IMG/VR virus record: IMGVR_UViG_3300042890_002482
Location: 1 to 60,514 of that record
DNA: 60,514 bases
Strand: one strand, 5' to 3'
Origin: a virus
Part shown: positions 34,010 through 43,285 of the stretch, in pieces
Layout: each line of letters starts with the position of its first letter
Numbering within the stretch: position 1 is the first letter of the stretch
The notes under the pieces: generated by a model
The model's database searches: none
The model's input: the letters and a program-made list of their open reading frames with translations, nothing else
Told to the model about the DNA's origin: nothing
Position numbers and translations under genes: made by a program

Positions 34010-35710
34010 ATGTCAGAGAGTTTACAAATATACCAATACCAATCGGTAAATTTTACCGACACAAGTTCAGGAGCGGTTCCCCTGACTAGATCGTGGTCTT
34101 TTTCCGGCGGATCTCCTGCTACAGGAACTGGAATAACTGCAGCGATTTTTTATAACGTCCCTGGGAACTACACAGTTTCTCTGACTGAAACTGATTCGTT
34201 TGGAACTACTTCCACTCTAACAAAAACCAATCTGATCCAGGTTTCTCCTACCACTCTGGTAGCTGGAATTTCTGGCCCATCTCCTTCATCCGTGAAGATG
34301 AACGAGGGATACAGCCTTCAGGACTCCACAGTTGGAACTCCTTTCCCCCCAACCTCCTGGACGTGGACCCTTCCTTATGGAAGATCCGCAACAACACAAA
34401 ACGTTGGTGTTACTGGATATGCTGATTGGAACACGTTAACCGGGGGATATACCGGTGCACCTGGGTCTTCCTATACTGCAAACATTTCGCTGTCTACCTC
34501 TAATGTTTATCTTTCGTCCTCGGCTTCTACGTCTGTGCAGGTTCAAAAGTTGGGCCCTGCTGAACAGCTTTATCTAAACGCAACTGGCCCTTCTAGTCCT
34601 AATTTTGTAACCGGACTTTCTGGCGGAATTGTTACCAGCGGTGGAATTCCGGTTGACATGAACTTTTTCGGGTATTCCTCTTCCAATCTGATAATTAGAC
34701 TTAATTATCTTCTGAGAGGGACTTCTAATAAAACAAATTTGTATTTCCATTCAGACACAGAAACTGCAAATGTGATGATGAATACTGGATTATGGAGCTC
34801 GACTTACAATGACATAATCGGGGGTCTCATGCTAATTCAAGGACCGATATACTCTTCCTACTCTTATCTCAGCCCAAATGACGCTATAAATCTTGGGTTC
34901 TATATCGTCTCGGATCAGACTGCTGAATTTTTTATCGGTGATACCTCGGGGCTTTTACTGAATCTATACGCAAACTACAGCTACAGTTCTGGACTCCTTA
35001 ACTACCTCGTAAATAATCCATACAAGATTGCACACAGCGGAAATCTCCAGTATTCGAATACACAGAATCCAACCCCGATGACCTTTATAAATATCGGTGG
35101 ATCGGATTCTAACCCGGTTGTTTATTCCTCTGCTTATCTTCAGAACATTAATCTTCCATCTTTCCCAACCCCGGCTAATCCTGTTTACCAGATCTACATT
35201 TCTGTAACCTTGGGAGGAATCCCTTACGGAGCTACTGCTTCTATCGGAATCGCGGGAGCTACCGGGAACGATCCTTTAACTGCCGGTAATTTCTTTACCG
35301 CACAGAATACTGTTAACGGCTCTGGGTTTGTCAGCTTCCTCAATTCTGCTATTAATTCTTCTATACCCGGAGGAACTGGAAACGTTCAGTTTGTTGCAAG
35401 TCCTGATTTCTCTTGTGGCTGGTCTAGTCCAGTTGGATCTGGGTATAGTCCGACTGACTATTATGGGGTGGCCCTTCTAATTCTAAACGCATCATTAGTC
35501 CAGCTAGTTAGTATTTCGGACAACTCTGCAACTATTAACGGTTACTATAGTTCTAATATGCCTCCTTTAGCAACACCAATAGCACCTTTTACCGCTGATT
35601 ATGCAAACTCACAGGGTTCTCTGGAGACCTGTTCTGGATTATTTTCAACTCCTTTGTCTATAACACCAGGCATGGCCTACAATTTGATGAATTTTGGGGG
35701 AAGTGTCTAA
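34010..35710 (+). CDS. PKD-domain adhesin or fibre protein
   Basis: In this 566-residue protein the first 80 residues form a PKD domain: QSVNFTDTSS, SWSFSGGSP, then FYNVPGNYTVSLTETDSFG. A second PKD-like unit spans residues 85-190 (SWTWTLPYG). The rest is a beta-rich Ser/Thr/Gly/Asn-rich region typical of fibre proteins. PKD domains in virions usually mediate binding to sugars or surface protein. It lies between the gp7-like wedge and the propeller protein, consistent with a short fibre or wedge-attached adhesin. There is no signal peptide, as expected for a virion protein. Confidence 0.6.
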   Translation: MSESLQIYQYQSVNFTDTSSGAVPLTRSWSFSGGSPATGTGITAAIFYNVPGNYTVSLTETDSFGTTSTLTKTNLIQVSPTTLVAGISGPSPSSVKMNEGYSLQDSTVGTPFPPTSWTWTLPYGRSATTQNVGVTGYADWNTLTGGYTGAPGSSYTANISLSTSNVYLSSSASTSVQVQKLGPAEQLYLNATGPSSPNFVTGLSGGIVTSGGIPVDMNFFGYSSSNLIIRLNYLLRGTSNKTNLYFHSDTETANVMMNTGLWSSTYNDIIGGLMLIQGPIYSSYSYLSPNDAINLGFYIVSDQTAEFFIGDTSGLLLNLYANYSYSSGLLNYLVNNPYKIAHSGNLQYSNTQNPTPMTFINIGGSDSNPVVYSSAYLQNINLPSFPTPANPVYQIYISVTLGGIPYGATASIGIAGATGNDPLTAGNFFTAQNTVNGSGFVSFLNSAINSSIPGGTGNVQFVASPDFSCGWSSPVGSGYSPTDYYGVALLILNASLVQLVSISDNSATINGYYSSNMPPLATPIAPFTADYANSQGSLETCSGLFSTPLSITPGMAYNLMNFGGSV

Positions 35711-35733
35711 AAAACTAAGAATAAATAAATTAA

Positions 35734-38700
35734 ATGGCAAGTACAACAGGATATATTAACGGAACTGCTTTAGATGGATTTAACAACGTCTGGGCAGTCG
35801 GCAGGGATCTGACTAAATTTGACGGCTCCATCTGGAGCTACTATGATTCTACCAATTCGGTAGTTCCTGGTAATAATCCCTACTACCTAGACACTAGAAG
35901 TATTTCTATCGACGAAGACTCTGTAAAATGGGTCGGATGTGCATTTACCCCTTCTCTGCCAACTCCTTTAATTTTTAGTGCAGCTGGACCTTTTGCCGCA
36001 ACTGGAGCTAGCTGGACCTCTCTGGAGGTAACAGGAGCAACTGGTCAATCCCTGGACGTTCCAACAATCTATGCATCCCCTTTCGGTGAACAGGTTCTTG
36101 CCTTCGTTTCTCCTCTGAACGGGGGAGCTGGGACTGGTCCTGCCGGGGTATATGGAGTTACCGGCGGGAGTCTCTATGTTTTTGATAAGACATACCTTAC
36201 CTGGACACAACCTGCGGAAGGATTTACCTGGCCTCACATCTACGACATTAAGGCTAAAGGGATCGAGGGAGTTACCTTCGACTATTACATAGCCACCCAA
36301 TATGGTGTTTATATTATCCCTGATGGAACTCTAAGAGTCTCTACCCTAGAAGGTGGAGAAACCTACATAGACCAAGCACAGATTTGGAACAGCAAAAACA
36401 CTTCTCTCCCATCTGATGTCATCTACTCCCTGGATTTTGACGAAAATGGGAATCTCTGGATTGGAACCGATGCTGGACTGGTCTACTGGGATCAAAATAA
36501 ATTCTACGTCTGGGATACTACCAATCTTCCAACTCTTGCAAACAACGAGATCACTTTCGTTCAAAGCCGACCCAACGGGCACGTCTTCTTTGCAGCGGGA
36601 GATTCAAACACTGGATCAGGAACTGGACTGTACCACTTTAATGGGGACACGTTAACTCTATATGATACATCCAATTCTAGTCTTCCTTCCGATGACGTTA
36701 TCTCGATCATGCTGACCGAGACGAAGTCTGTCAACAGCGGGCTGAAGATTTATCCCAACGATATCTTTGTTGCTTCTGGAAATTATGTTGGTTTATTTGA
36801 CTATGTTATTCCCCACGTCTATGCATCCTCTAAGTATGCAGGAACTACCGGATGGAACTTTGTCTACTATACACCAACAACCGAAGCTCTACCGACTGAC
36901 GAAGCAGAACTTCCTAAGGCAAACAAGTATACCTGGACCTACCCATCCTGGAGAACCTATCAAAACGATTACCTTCAATACAAACACCCTGGACTAGACC
37001 CTAGAAATCTCTTCTTGGAGGCAAACCTAAAGGCTATTGCAGACGGGAGAGCCGGAAAACAAGACTACTGGAATCTAAGTGAAATTCCAAATTTTGATTC
37101 GATCCAACTTGCTCAATCTCTTCAAGATTCTTCCTGGGTCGATGGAGTTACCGGTGGAGTTACAAAAACAACATCTGTGTCCTACATAGATGGAAAATAC
37201 GCAGTAGGAGGGTACACTAGTTTAGACACTGCATACTTTGGTCTGAGAAACAATTTGACTCCTTTAACTTTGACAAATCCCAATCCCACCCTATCTAGCT
37301 ACACAAGGTCTGGACAGAAGGTTGGCTATGTTGCCTACTATAACGAAGCAGGACAAGTACAGGACGTTCTCCCGATCAGAGGTTATGAGACCGAGGTCTG
37401 GGACATTCAAACGTCGGTAGATCAAAAATCTCTCTATGTTCTTGGAGCATATAAAGGGTATGTTGAAGCAGGAAAACTAATTTGGTCTTCTACCTATCCA
37501 GGAGCTGCTGGACTAACTGGAGGACCTACTGGAGGTCCGATCGGTTTCTCTAATATTCAAACTCCAGGAATAACCGGAAGCCCATACTTATACCCTTGGA
37601 TCTATGATGGAACTGGTGCTCTTCCTGCAACAGGACCGTATATTCCTGCAACAGGACCGGTTGATACGTCTGCGCAAGGAATTTTCTTGATGGAGATAGA
37701 AAAGAACATAGGAAGTCAAGCCTCTTACGGAGGAATAGATTTTGGGTCCGCCGGTGATTTCGAGACGTCTTATAGACTTAAAAAGTTCAGATCTTTCCCT
37801 GCAGCCAGCTCTTCCTATGATCCAAACTCTTCTTCTACAACAGTAGATACTGAGCTCTATGAAAAGACCCTTTCTCTGGCGGTCTCTAACTATGAGGTCG
37901 ACATCGTGGGAACACTAAAGGGTGGAATTTCCACATATAGCGATGGATGGGAAAGAGGACTCGACAATCCTTCCACTTCAGAATTCTTGTTCTCTTCTTG
38001 GAATTCTTCGTCTTATTTGAAGTCTGGATTTTGGATTTCAATCGGTACCGAATTTGAACTTCTAAAGTCTAAGGTCACCTCTGGAACTGGAGGAAACGTT
38101 ATCTTCAATTCGGTCCAGAAGGATCAAGGAACCCTAACCTATCTAATCACCGGAACCTCAGACTCTTACGGATTCAGTTTCCTTGGCTCTGGATTAACAG
38201 GGGGAACTACCGGATCTACTGGACCTCTGTACATGGTAGCAAACTATTCAGGGAGTCTATCTTCCTATAATTTCATCCAGACAAATTCAGCTCCGATTAA
38301 TCCCGAACAAGGGATAGATTCTGGATACAGGGACGGAAAATACTACTGGGCAACCTTCTATTCTGGAACTGCTTCTTTTGGATCATATACAGCTTCCCAA
38401 AATCCGGACTATAACGGATACAGCGTTTTAACTGCAGAACTAACCCCTTCTGAATCGACAGTTAAGCTGCACAGCAGCAAAGTTCTTCCCGTTGATTTAA
38501 ACATTACATCTATCGGTCTTGACGACATAGACGTTGGGAAGGCCGGACAGAAGTACTATTCGATATTTACTGAAGGCGGAACTGCCACCAACTACATCTG
38601 GAAGGTGAACCCGAGCGGGGGATTGAATGGATCTATCGGAGTTCCTGGAACTGGTCACATGAGACTCGGACTAGACCTGGAAGACAATCTACTAATCGGT

Positions 38701-39345
38701 GGATATAGGGTGGGTGTTACTGGTCCCGATGCACTTCCGATTGATGCTTCTTCTACCGATACATCCTTCACTGCATTTATCCCTCAGTATTTACCGGGGA
38801 CCGGAATAGATCTAGGAGACATTATTTCTAGAGCTGGATCTGGATCTTGGGTATGGGCAGACGTTCACGAAGCATATGGAGATCTAGTGGTCCCGATGCT
38901 TTCTACGGTCTTCTTTAGCAACTATGCTTCTCAGATTTTTGGAAAACAAAACAACCAGTGGGTTCTGACCGACGAGTCGAGCAAGACGACAATTCTGGAC
39001 GTTAAATCCATCCCCTACTTTATCTACACATTTACCGAGGCTGGATATTATTCTATCCAGAATATAGTTCAGGATGCTGCAGGAAACGTCTATCAGATTT
39101 CTAAACCGGCTTTCATCAAGGTTATTAATCAGTCTATTCCGACTGCATCTGATCCTAATCCTGAGTTTGTCAATTCGGTAGACTATGGATACCCTCCATT
39201 AACTCCTCTGGACGGGAATGTTTCTTATAGACTAAGCCAGGATCTAATCCAGCAACAAGGACAAATCTTAAAATCTATGGAAGAACCATTCGGCTCAGGC
39301 CTGATCTTAAGAGATGATCCTTATGGTACCTTTAGCGGTAATTAG
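35734..39345 (+). CDS. Large adhesin with two-component-regulator-type propeller repeats
   Basis: In this 1203-residue protein, residues 1-30 and about 215-330 contain Reg_prop-type blades: LDFDENGNLWIGTDAGLVYW, SLPSDVIYS, then GTGLYHFNGDTLTLYDTSNS and SLPSDDVIS. These are the repeats best known from extracellular sensor propellers of Bacteroidota hybrid two-component systems. The remainder is a long beta-rich Thr/Gly/Ser fibre region, with a PKD-like unit near residues 1080-1140 (IYTFTEAGYYSIQNIVQDAA). It is probably a receptor-binding or baseplate-fibre protein. The stop codon overlaps the convergent phoH stop by four bases. Confidence 0.6.
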   Translation: MASTTGYINGTALDGFNNVWAVGRDLTKFDGSIWSYYDSTNSVVPGNNPYYLDTRSISIDEDSVKWVGCAFTPSLPTPLIFSAAGPFAATGASWTSLEVTGATGQSLDVPTIYASPFGEQVLAFVSPLNGGAGTGPAGVYGVTGGSLYVFDKTYLTWTQPAEGFTWPHIYDIKAKGIEGVTFDYYIATQYGVYIIPDGTLRVSTLEGGETYIDQAQIWNSKNTSLPSDVIYSLDFDENGNLWIGTDAGLVYWDQNKFYVWDTTNLPTLANNEITFVQSRPNGHVFFAAGDSNTGSGTGLYHFNGDTLTLYDTSNSSLPSDDVISIMLTETKSVNSGLKIYPNDIFVASGNYVGLFDYVIPHVYASSKYAGTTGWNFVYYTPTTEALPTDEAELPKANKYTWTYPSWRTYQNDYLQYKHPGLDPRNLFLEANLKAIADGRAGKQDYWNLSEIPNFDSIQLAQSLQDSSWVDGVTGGVTKTTSVSYIDGKYAVGGYTSLDTAYFGLRNNLTPLTLTNPNPTLSSYTRSGQKVGYVAYYNEAGQVQDVLPIRGYETEVWDIQTSVDQKSLYVLGAYKGYVEAGKLIWSSTYPGAAGLTGGPTGGPIGFSNIQTPGITGSPYLYPWIYDGTGALPATGPYIPATGPVDTSAQGIFLMEIEKNIGSQASYGGIDFGSAGDFETSYRLKKFRSFPAASSSYDPNSSSTTVDTELYEKTLSLAVSNYEVDIVGTLKGGISTYSDGWERGLDNPSTSEFLFSSWNSSSYLKSGFWISIGTEFELLKSKVTSGTGGNVIFNSVQKDQGTLTYLITGTSDSYGFSFLGSGLTGGTTGSTGPLYMVANYSGSLSSYNFIQTNSAPINPEQGIDSGYRDGKYYWATFYSGTASFGSYTASQNPDYNGYSVLTAELTPSESTVKLHSSKVLPVDLNITSIGLDDIDVGKAGQKYYSIFTEGGTATNYIWKVNPSGGLNGSIGVPGTGHMRLGLDLEDNLLIGGYRVGVTGPDALPIDASSTDTSFTAFIPQYLPGTGIDLGDIISRAGSGSWVWADVHEAYGDLVVPMLSTVFFSNYASQIFGKQNNQWVLTDESSKTTILDVKSIPYFIYTFTEAGYYSIQNIVQDAAGNVYQISKPAFIKVINQSIPTASDPNPEFVNSVDYGYPPLTPLDGNVSYRLSQDLIQQQGQILKSMEEPFGSGLILRDDPYGTFSGN

Positions 39346-40034
39346 GATTCGTATTCTCTGTAAATTTCTAGGATTTGAGGAACTATCTTGTTCCTGTGGT
39401 TCTTTAGTAGAGTGATGACCTTTACCCCTTCGACTCTAGATTCTAGGGTCTTGAAGAAATCAATCCCAGATTCTTTTTTGGTCTTTAGATCTATCTGGGA
39501 TGTGTCCCCACAGAATATCATCTTTGAGTTGATTCCAAGTCTTCCAACGATCATCTCGGTCTGCCTGTGGCTGACGTTTTGACACTCGTCGACAATAACG
39601 ACCGAATCGATAAAAGTTCTTCCCCTAACAAACGAGAAAGGAAGAATTTCGATGGACTGATTCTCCACCATCTTATCAATGTGCTCCTTGTTGTACAACA
39701 TGTACAAGTTTGCATAGATTGGAGCTAACCACGGATCCATCTTGGCCTTCATGTCTCCAGGAAGAAATCCAATAGGGTCTGCTGCCTCAACGACAGGTCT
39801 CGTGATGATAATTTTTTCTATCTGCCTGGTAAAGTATAGATCCAGAGCTACCTGACAAGCAAGTAGGGTTTTTCCTGATCCAGCTTGGCCCCTCAGAAGA
39901 GTAACCGTGTTTTTGAGAATTTCGGACTTTGCTGCCTTTTGTTCCTCGTTTAAGGACATTGCAAACTTGATTTCCCCTTTGGGTCTTCTTTTGTCCGTGT
40001 TCCTTGTTTTTTCACTCAGTATGTTTTGGTCCAT
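39342..40034 (-). CDS. phoH: PhoH-like ATPase
   Basis: This 230-residue cytoplasmic ATPase of the PhoH family has a P-loop GQAGSGKT (residues 49-56), ITRPVVEAADPIGFLPGD with the family GFLPG motif, and Walker B VVIVDECQN (145-153). GDTSQIDL and the LLKNHRN motif follow. PhoH is common in marine and large phages and is used as a marker gene; RNA helicase or phosphate-stress roles are suggested. It sits alone on the minus strand inside the fibre region, with its own element at 40050, and shares its stop codon bases TTAG with the upstream gene. It is probably separately expressed cargo. Confidence 0.88.
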   Translation of the reverse strand: MDQNILSEKTRNTDKRRPKGEIKFAMSLNEEQKAAKSEILKNTVTLLRGQAGSGKTLLACQVALDLYFTRQIEKIIITRPVVEAADPIGFLPGDMKAKMDPWLAPIYANLYMLYNKEHIDKMVENQSIEILPFSFVRGRTFIDSVVIVDECQNVSHRQTEMIVGRLGINSKMIFCGDTSQIDLKTKKESGIDFFKTLESRVEGVKVITLLKNHRNKIVPQILEIYREYES

Positions 40035-40049
40035 GTTTTATAACTCTCT

Positions 40050-40060
40050 CTATATATTTA
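40050..40060 (-). promoter_or_regulatory. AATATATA promoter-like element for phoH
   Basis: On the minus strand the site reads TAAATATATAG and ends about 15 bases before the phoH start codon at 40034. It faces away from the plus-strand copy at 40104, forming a divergent promoter pair. Confidence 0.42.
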
Positions 40061-40103
40061 CTAAGTTCTCGGAATAATAATTTTTAGTCTCGTTTCGACC
40101 ATT

Positions 40104-40112
40104 GATATATAA
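40104..40112 (+). promoter_or_regulatory. GATATATA promoter-like element before the fibre operon
   Basis: GATATATAA lies 43 bases before the ATG at 40156, the largest spacing among the ten copies. The leader between them is A-rich and lacks a Shine-Dalgarno sequence. Confidence 0.4.
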
Positions 40113-40155
40113 GAAAGATAAAATATACTAGTAGAAAACAAATAAATCAAAAAAA

Positions 40156-41052
40156 ATGGCAACAGTAACCACAACAACAATTTTAGGATCTGATTCTATA
40201 TCAGCTTCGAGAATAACCATCAATTCTAACTTCTTAATTCTGGACAACTGGATTAATGGATATGTTAGTACTTTTGGAATCGATACCGTTAATGGTATTC
40301 TAAATCTTTCATCAGCTACTACCGGATCTATCTCGGCTAAAACCGGATATTTTGACCAAATTCAGGTTCCTTCGACTGGTACTTTCAAAGCAAGAATTCT
40401 AGCAAGTGGAGCAGGCTCTTTTCAGGATATTCAAACCACTACATTCACGTCTAGCGGTCTGACTACAATTTCTGGATCCTTAGTTCAAAACGGAGCTTCT
40501 ACCTTTGGTGCTACTGCTGCTTTTAACGGCGGAATGAGTCTAAATGGGAGAACGACAGTTGGACCATTTGGAAATTTCGTTAGCACCAATACGACAGTTC
40601 CTGTAGGAGCTACTGCAGGAACTACCTTCCCTACTTCTGATACCTCAGGTGGTGGAGGAGTTTATACCTCGATCGATGCACCTTATTCAATCACAGGACT
40701 AGAAGATGTTATTTATGCAAACTGCGGCCCTACTGGATTCTACCTATCTGTTGTTGGTGGAAGTGGTGGAACAGCAGCGAATATTCCTGCCGGATACAGA
40801 ATTAGAGTTGTCAACACAAGCGGATCTACTGGATACATTTATACCGGTGTTCAAGGATCTTCTACGACTTACTATACAGGATTTAATACCAGCACCAGCT
40901 ACGGAAACTATGCGACAGGTGGGATTGTGGTTGCACAGAATAGCCAGTATCAAGCTTCTCTACATCTTCAGTGGGAGCCTAGAATTGCACAGGGACAGAC
41001 CACTCAGGCTGGATCTTGGATAGTTCTTTCTGGAACAAACGTAACCATCTAA
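40156..41052 (+). CDS. Beta-rich virion protein, probable fibre or decoration
   Basis: This 298-residue protein is nearly all Thr, Ser, Gly, Ala and Asn, with regular short beta-strands (TSSGLTTISGSLVQNGAST, FGATAAFNGGMSLNG). It has no charged helical regions. This is the typical composition of a trimeric fibre or a small head/tail decoration. It is the first gene of the long fibre operon after the phoH island. The N-terminus (ISASRITINSNFLILDNWI) may be the part attached to the virion. The exact location is unknown. Confidence 0.5.
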   Translation: MATVTTTTILGSDSISASRITINSNFLILDNWINGYVSTFGIDTVNGILNLSSATTGSISAKTGYFDQIQVPSTGTFKARILASGAGSFQDIQTTTFTSSGLTTISGSLVQNGASTFGATAAFNGGMSLNGRTTVGPFGNFVSTNTTVPVGATAGTTFPTSDTSGGGGVYTSIDAPYSITGLEDVIYANCGPTGFYLSVVGGSGGTAANIPAGYRIRVVNTSGSTGYIYTGVQGSSTTYYTGFNTSTSYGNYATGGIVVAQNSQYQASLHLQWEPRIAQGQTTQAGSWIVLSGTNVTI

Positions 41053-41070
41053 AATTAAAAAAAGCTATAC

Positions 41071-43269
41071 ATGGCTACAACCCCTTTCATAAGGCCTCTC
41101 CAGGTACAGGGCGGAACATTCTATTCCTTCTCCTCTTCTGCTGAAGATCTGTCTTTTACATTCAACAATTCGATCAACAAATTTAAGTTTTCTAAATTTG
41201 CTCTTCTGAATATTCCTCCGATCAATAACGGGGATCCACTAGGAAACTCACTGAAGCTAAATGCTCCGGATAGTGCATTCCTGGATTATGCTACTAATGC
41301 TGGCCAGATCATCACAGGGAACGCAAACGTCGATTTTTCTCAGAGCTTTCAGAGCTACTGTTTAAACTTGGAATCTACCATTTTAAGTGCTTCCGACTAC
41401 AATTCCGATATCAAGCAGACTGTAGCCGAAAGGGTATTTTTTAAATGGTTGAAAGAAATTGGGGGAATTAGATATCAACAGGCTAGTTCTACTCAGGTTT
41501 CTTCCCTTCTAAATCAGACCCAAGTCCCAGTAATGGTGGAGGGTCTTCCAACCAACCAGATTAGGTGGGTGGAAGGTGATCCTACCGGGGGAACTGGATC
41601 TTTCGGACTTACCGGTGCAACTTACAATAGGGTTGTTCAGTATATCGGAAATCTTGATATTGTTAACTCAGTAAAGAATAATAACAACACCTATTCGGAG
41701 GTTTATGTTTACGTACCGACTAAAGACGGAAACACTCCGACCGTTCTATTTAAGAACGATCTGGACGTAAACTACTATCCCGATTATGCATGGACCAATA
41801 ATCCAGCAGATCCGTTGAATGACGACTATCTTCAGGGGAGAGCATATGATGAATTAAATCCCAGCGGACTTACAAATTTAGCAATCTTTGATGATGCTGT
41901 AATCGGTGCACCTTCTGCCACGTATTCCCAGACTTCAAACGGTGGTACCGGAACAGGAAACTGGTATGAACCAAGAGCTACCGCAACAACATACTTCTCT
42001 GATTCTACTTTTACTGATCCTACCGCATTAATCCTAACCAAGACGTACGACTCTGCTACTCAGACCTACGTGAGAACTAAGCTGGACTCGGTTGGGATTG
42101 ACTTCGATCCGGATTCGTATCAGCAAATCGTTTCTGATCCTGCTATTTCTACAATCGAAGAATTCAACTCAACTTCTGCAGCGGAAGATTTTGATTTTAA
42201 CTGCGTTCTGATCTACTATGATGTTTACGATCCAGCAAATCCAATCGACTCTGCTACCAACCTCTACGGTGTTCTCTTCTTGGACGACGTTCAACTTGCA
42301 GGTGCTAGCATCTACTCGATTCCGGTTCTAAAGAAGTACAAGCCGAACATTGTTACCAAATTAAATGGTAACTCATATGGATTTAAGATCAATCTTAAAT
42401 TTGACGTAGACATAGATCAGACCGGAGTAGAACAAGCGATTAACGACTATTCTCCTTTCTCTCTGTCCATGTTTATGGACTCGATGAACGTTCTACAGGA
42501 CGCAAGCTCTACTCTTAATAACACAGCATCTATCTATGCAAGTTTAGAGCAGAGAGTTGCAAGTTTGGAAAATCTAACCCTCACCTCAAATACCATATTT
42601 AACCTGAATAAGAGGATTGATTCCCTAGAGAGTGCATTTGCAGCCAACCAAGCAATCTTCAACAACACTCAGGCAATCATGGGTCTGATCAATCAGAACT
42701 ATGAACTGGTTAGAGCCCTAGTCAACGGGGAAACTAGCGTTGAGATCTCCTATAACCTAGATCTAATCAAGCAGGGACCTGGAATTATCGTAGATAGAAG
42801 TATACCAAATCAGCTAATCATTGCCAACGATAATCAAGATTATAACATCGGAGCCCAAGGAGGAACTGTAACTCTTTCTACAACTTCTAATAACGTTATT
42901 GAACTTAGACCCTACGGAAACTATACCAAGCACGTTAATAATGGTATTCCAATCACCCTCACCTCGGATTTGACCGTCAGACTGAACGACACGAACATCA
43001 AATGGAGAAGAGGGCAAGTTTATAGATTCTCTTTTGGAGATCAAATCTACCCCGGAGACTACAATGTTTCTTTCCTAACTGATGCAACAGGATCTTATCC
43101 AATAACAGCACCTTCTGGTGTTCCTTATGGAACTCTGATAGTTTCCCTAACCGAAGGAGAATTTGCTTCACAGGACTATATGCCAGTAATTGACATTGTT
43201 TGCATCAATTCTGAAAACTTAACCTTCCAGGTTGATATGATAGGTAGTAGTTTGACAAATAACTCTTAA
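41071..43269 (+). CDS. Structural protein with coiled-coil stalk, probable fibre/baseplate
   Basis: In this 732-residue protein the N-terminal 470 residues are mixed beta-rich. Around residues 485-560 a coiled coil is visible (ASLEQRVASLENLT, then NKRIDSLESAFA), followed by a beta-rich C-terminal domain of about 170 residues. The layout of globular head, trimeric coil and beta tip fits a tail fibre or baseplate protein. Its N-terminus (MATTPFIRPLQVQGGTFYSF) is distinctive, but I do not recognise it. It is cotranscribed with the next two very large genes. Confidence 0.5.
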   Translation: MATTPFIRPLQVQGGTFYSFSSSAEDLSFTFNNSINKFKFSKFALLNIPPINNGDPLGNSLKLNAPDSAFLDYATNAGQIITGNANVDFSQSFQSYCLNLESTILSASDYNSDIKQTVAERVFFKWLKEIGGIRYQQASSTQVSSLLNQTQVPVMVEGLPTNQIRWVEGDPTGGTGSFGLTGATYNRVVQYIGNLDIVNSVKNNNNTYSEVYVYVPTKDGNTPTVLFKNDLDVNYYPDYAWTNNPADPLNDDYLQGRAYDELNPSGLTNLAIFDDAVIGAPSATYSQTSNGGTGTGNWYEPRATATTYFSDSTFTDPTALILTKTYDSATQTYVRTKLDSVGIDFDPDSYQQIVSDPAISTIEEFNSTSAAEDFDFNCVLIYYDVYDPANPIDSATNLYGVLFLDDVQLAGASIYSIPVLKKYKPNIVTKLNGNSYGFKINLKFDVDIDQTGVEQAINDYSPFSLSMFMDSMNVLQDASSTLNNTASIYASLEQRVASLENLTLTSNTIFNLNKRIDSLESAFAANQAIFNNTQAIMGLINQNYELVRALVNGETSVEISYNLDLIKQGPGIIVDRSIPNQLIIANDNQDYNIGAQGGTVTLSTTSNNVIELRPYGNYTKHVNNGIPITLTSDLTVRLNDTNIKWRRGQVYRFSFGDQIYPGDYNVSFLTDATGSYPITAPSGVPYGTLIVSLTEGEFASQDYMPVIDIVCINSENLTFQVDMIGSSLTNNS

Positions 43270-43285
43270 AATTGCAAAGTAAAAA

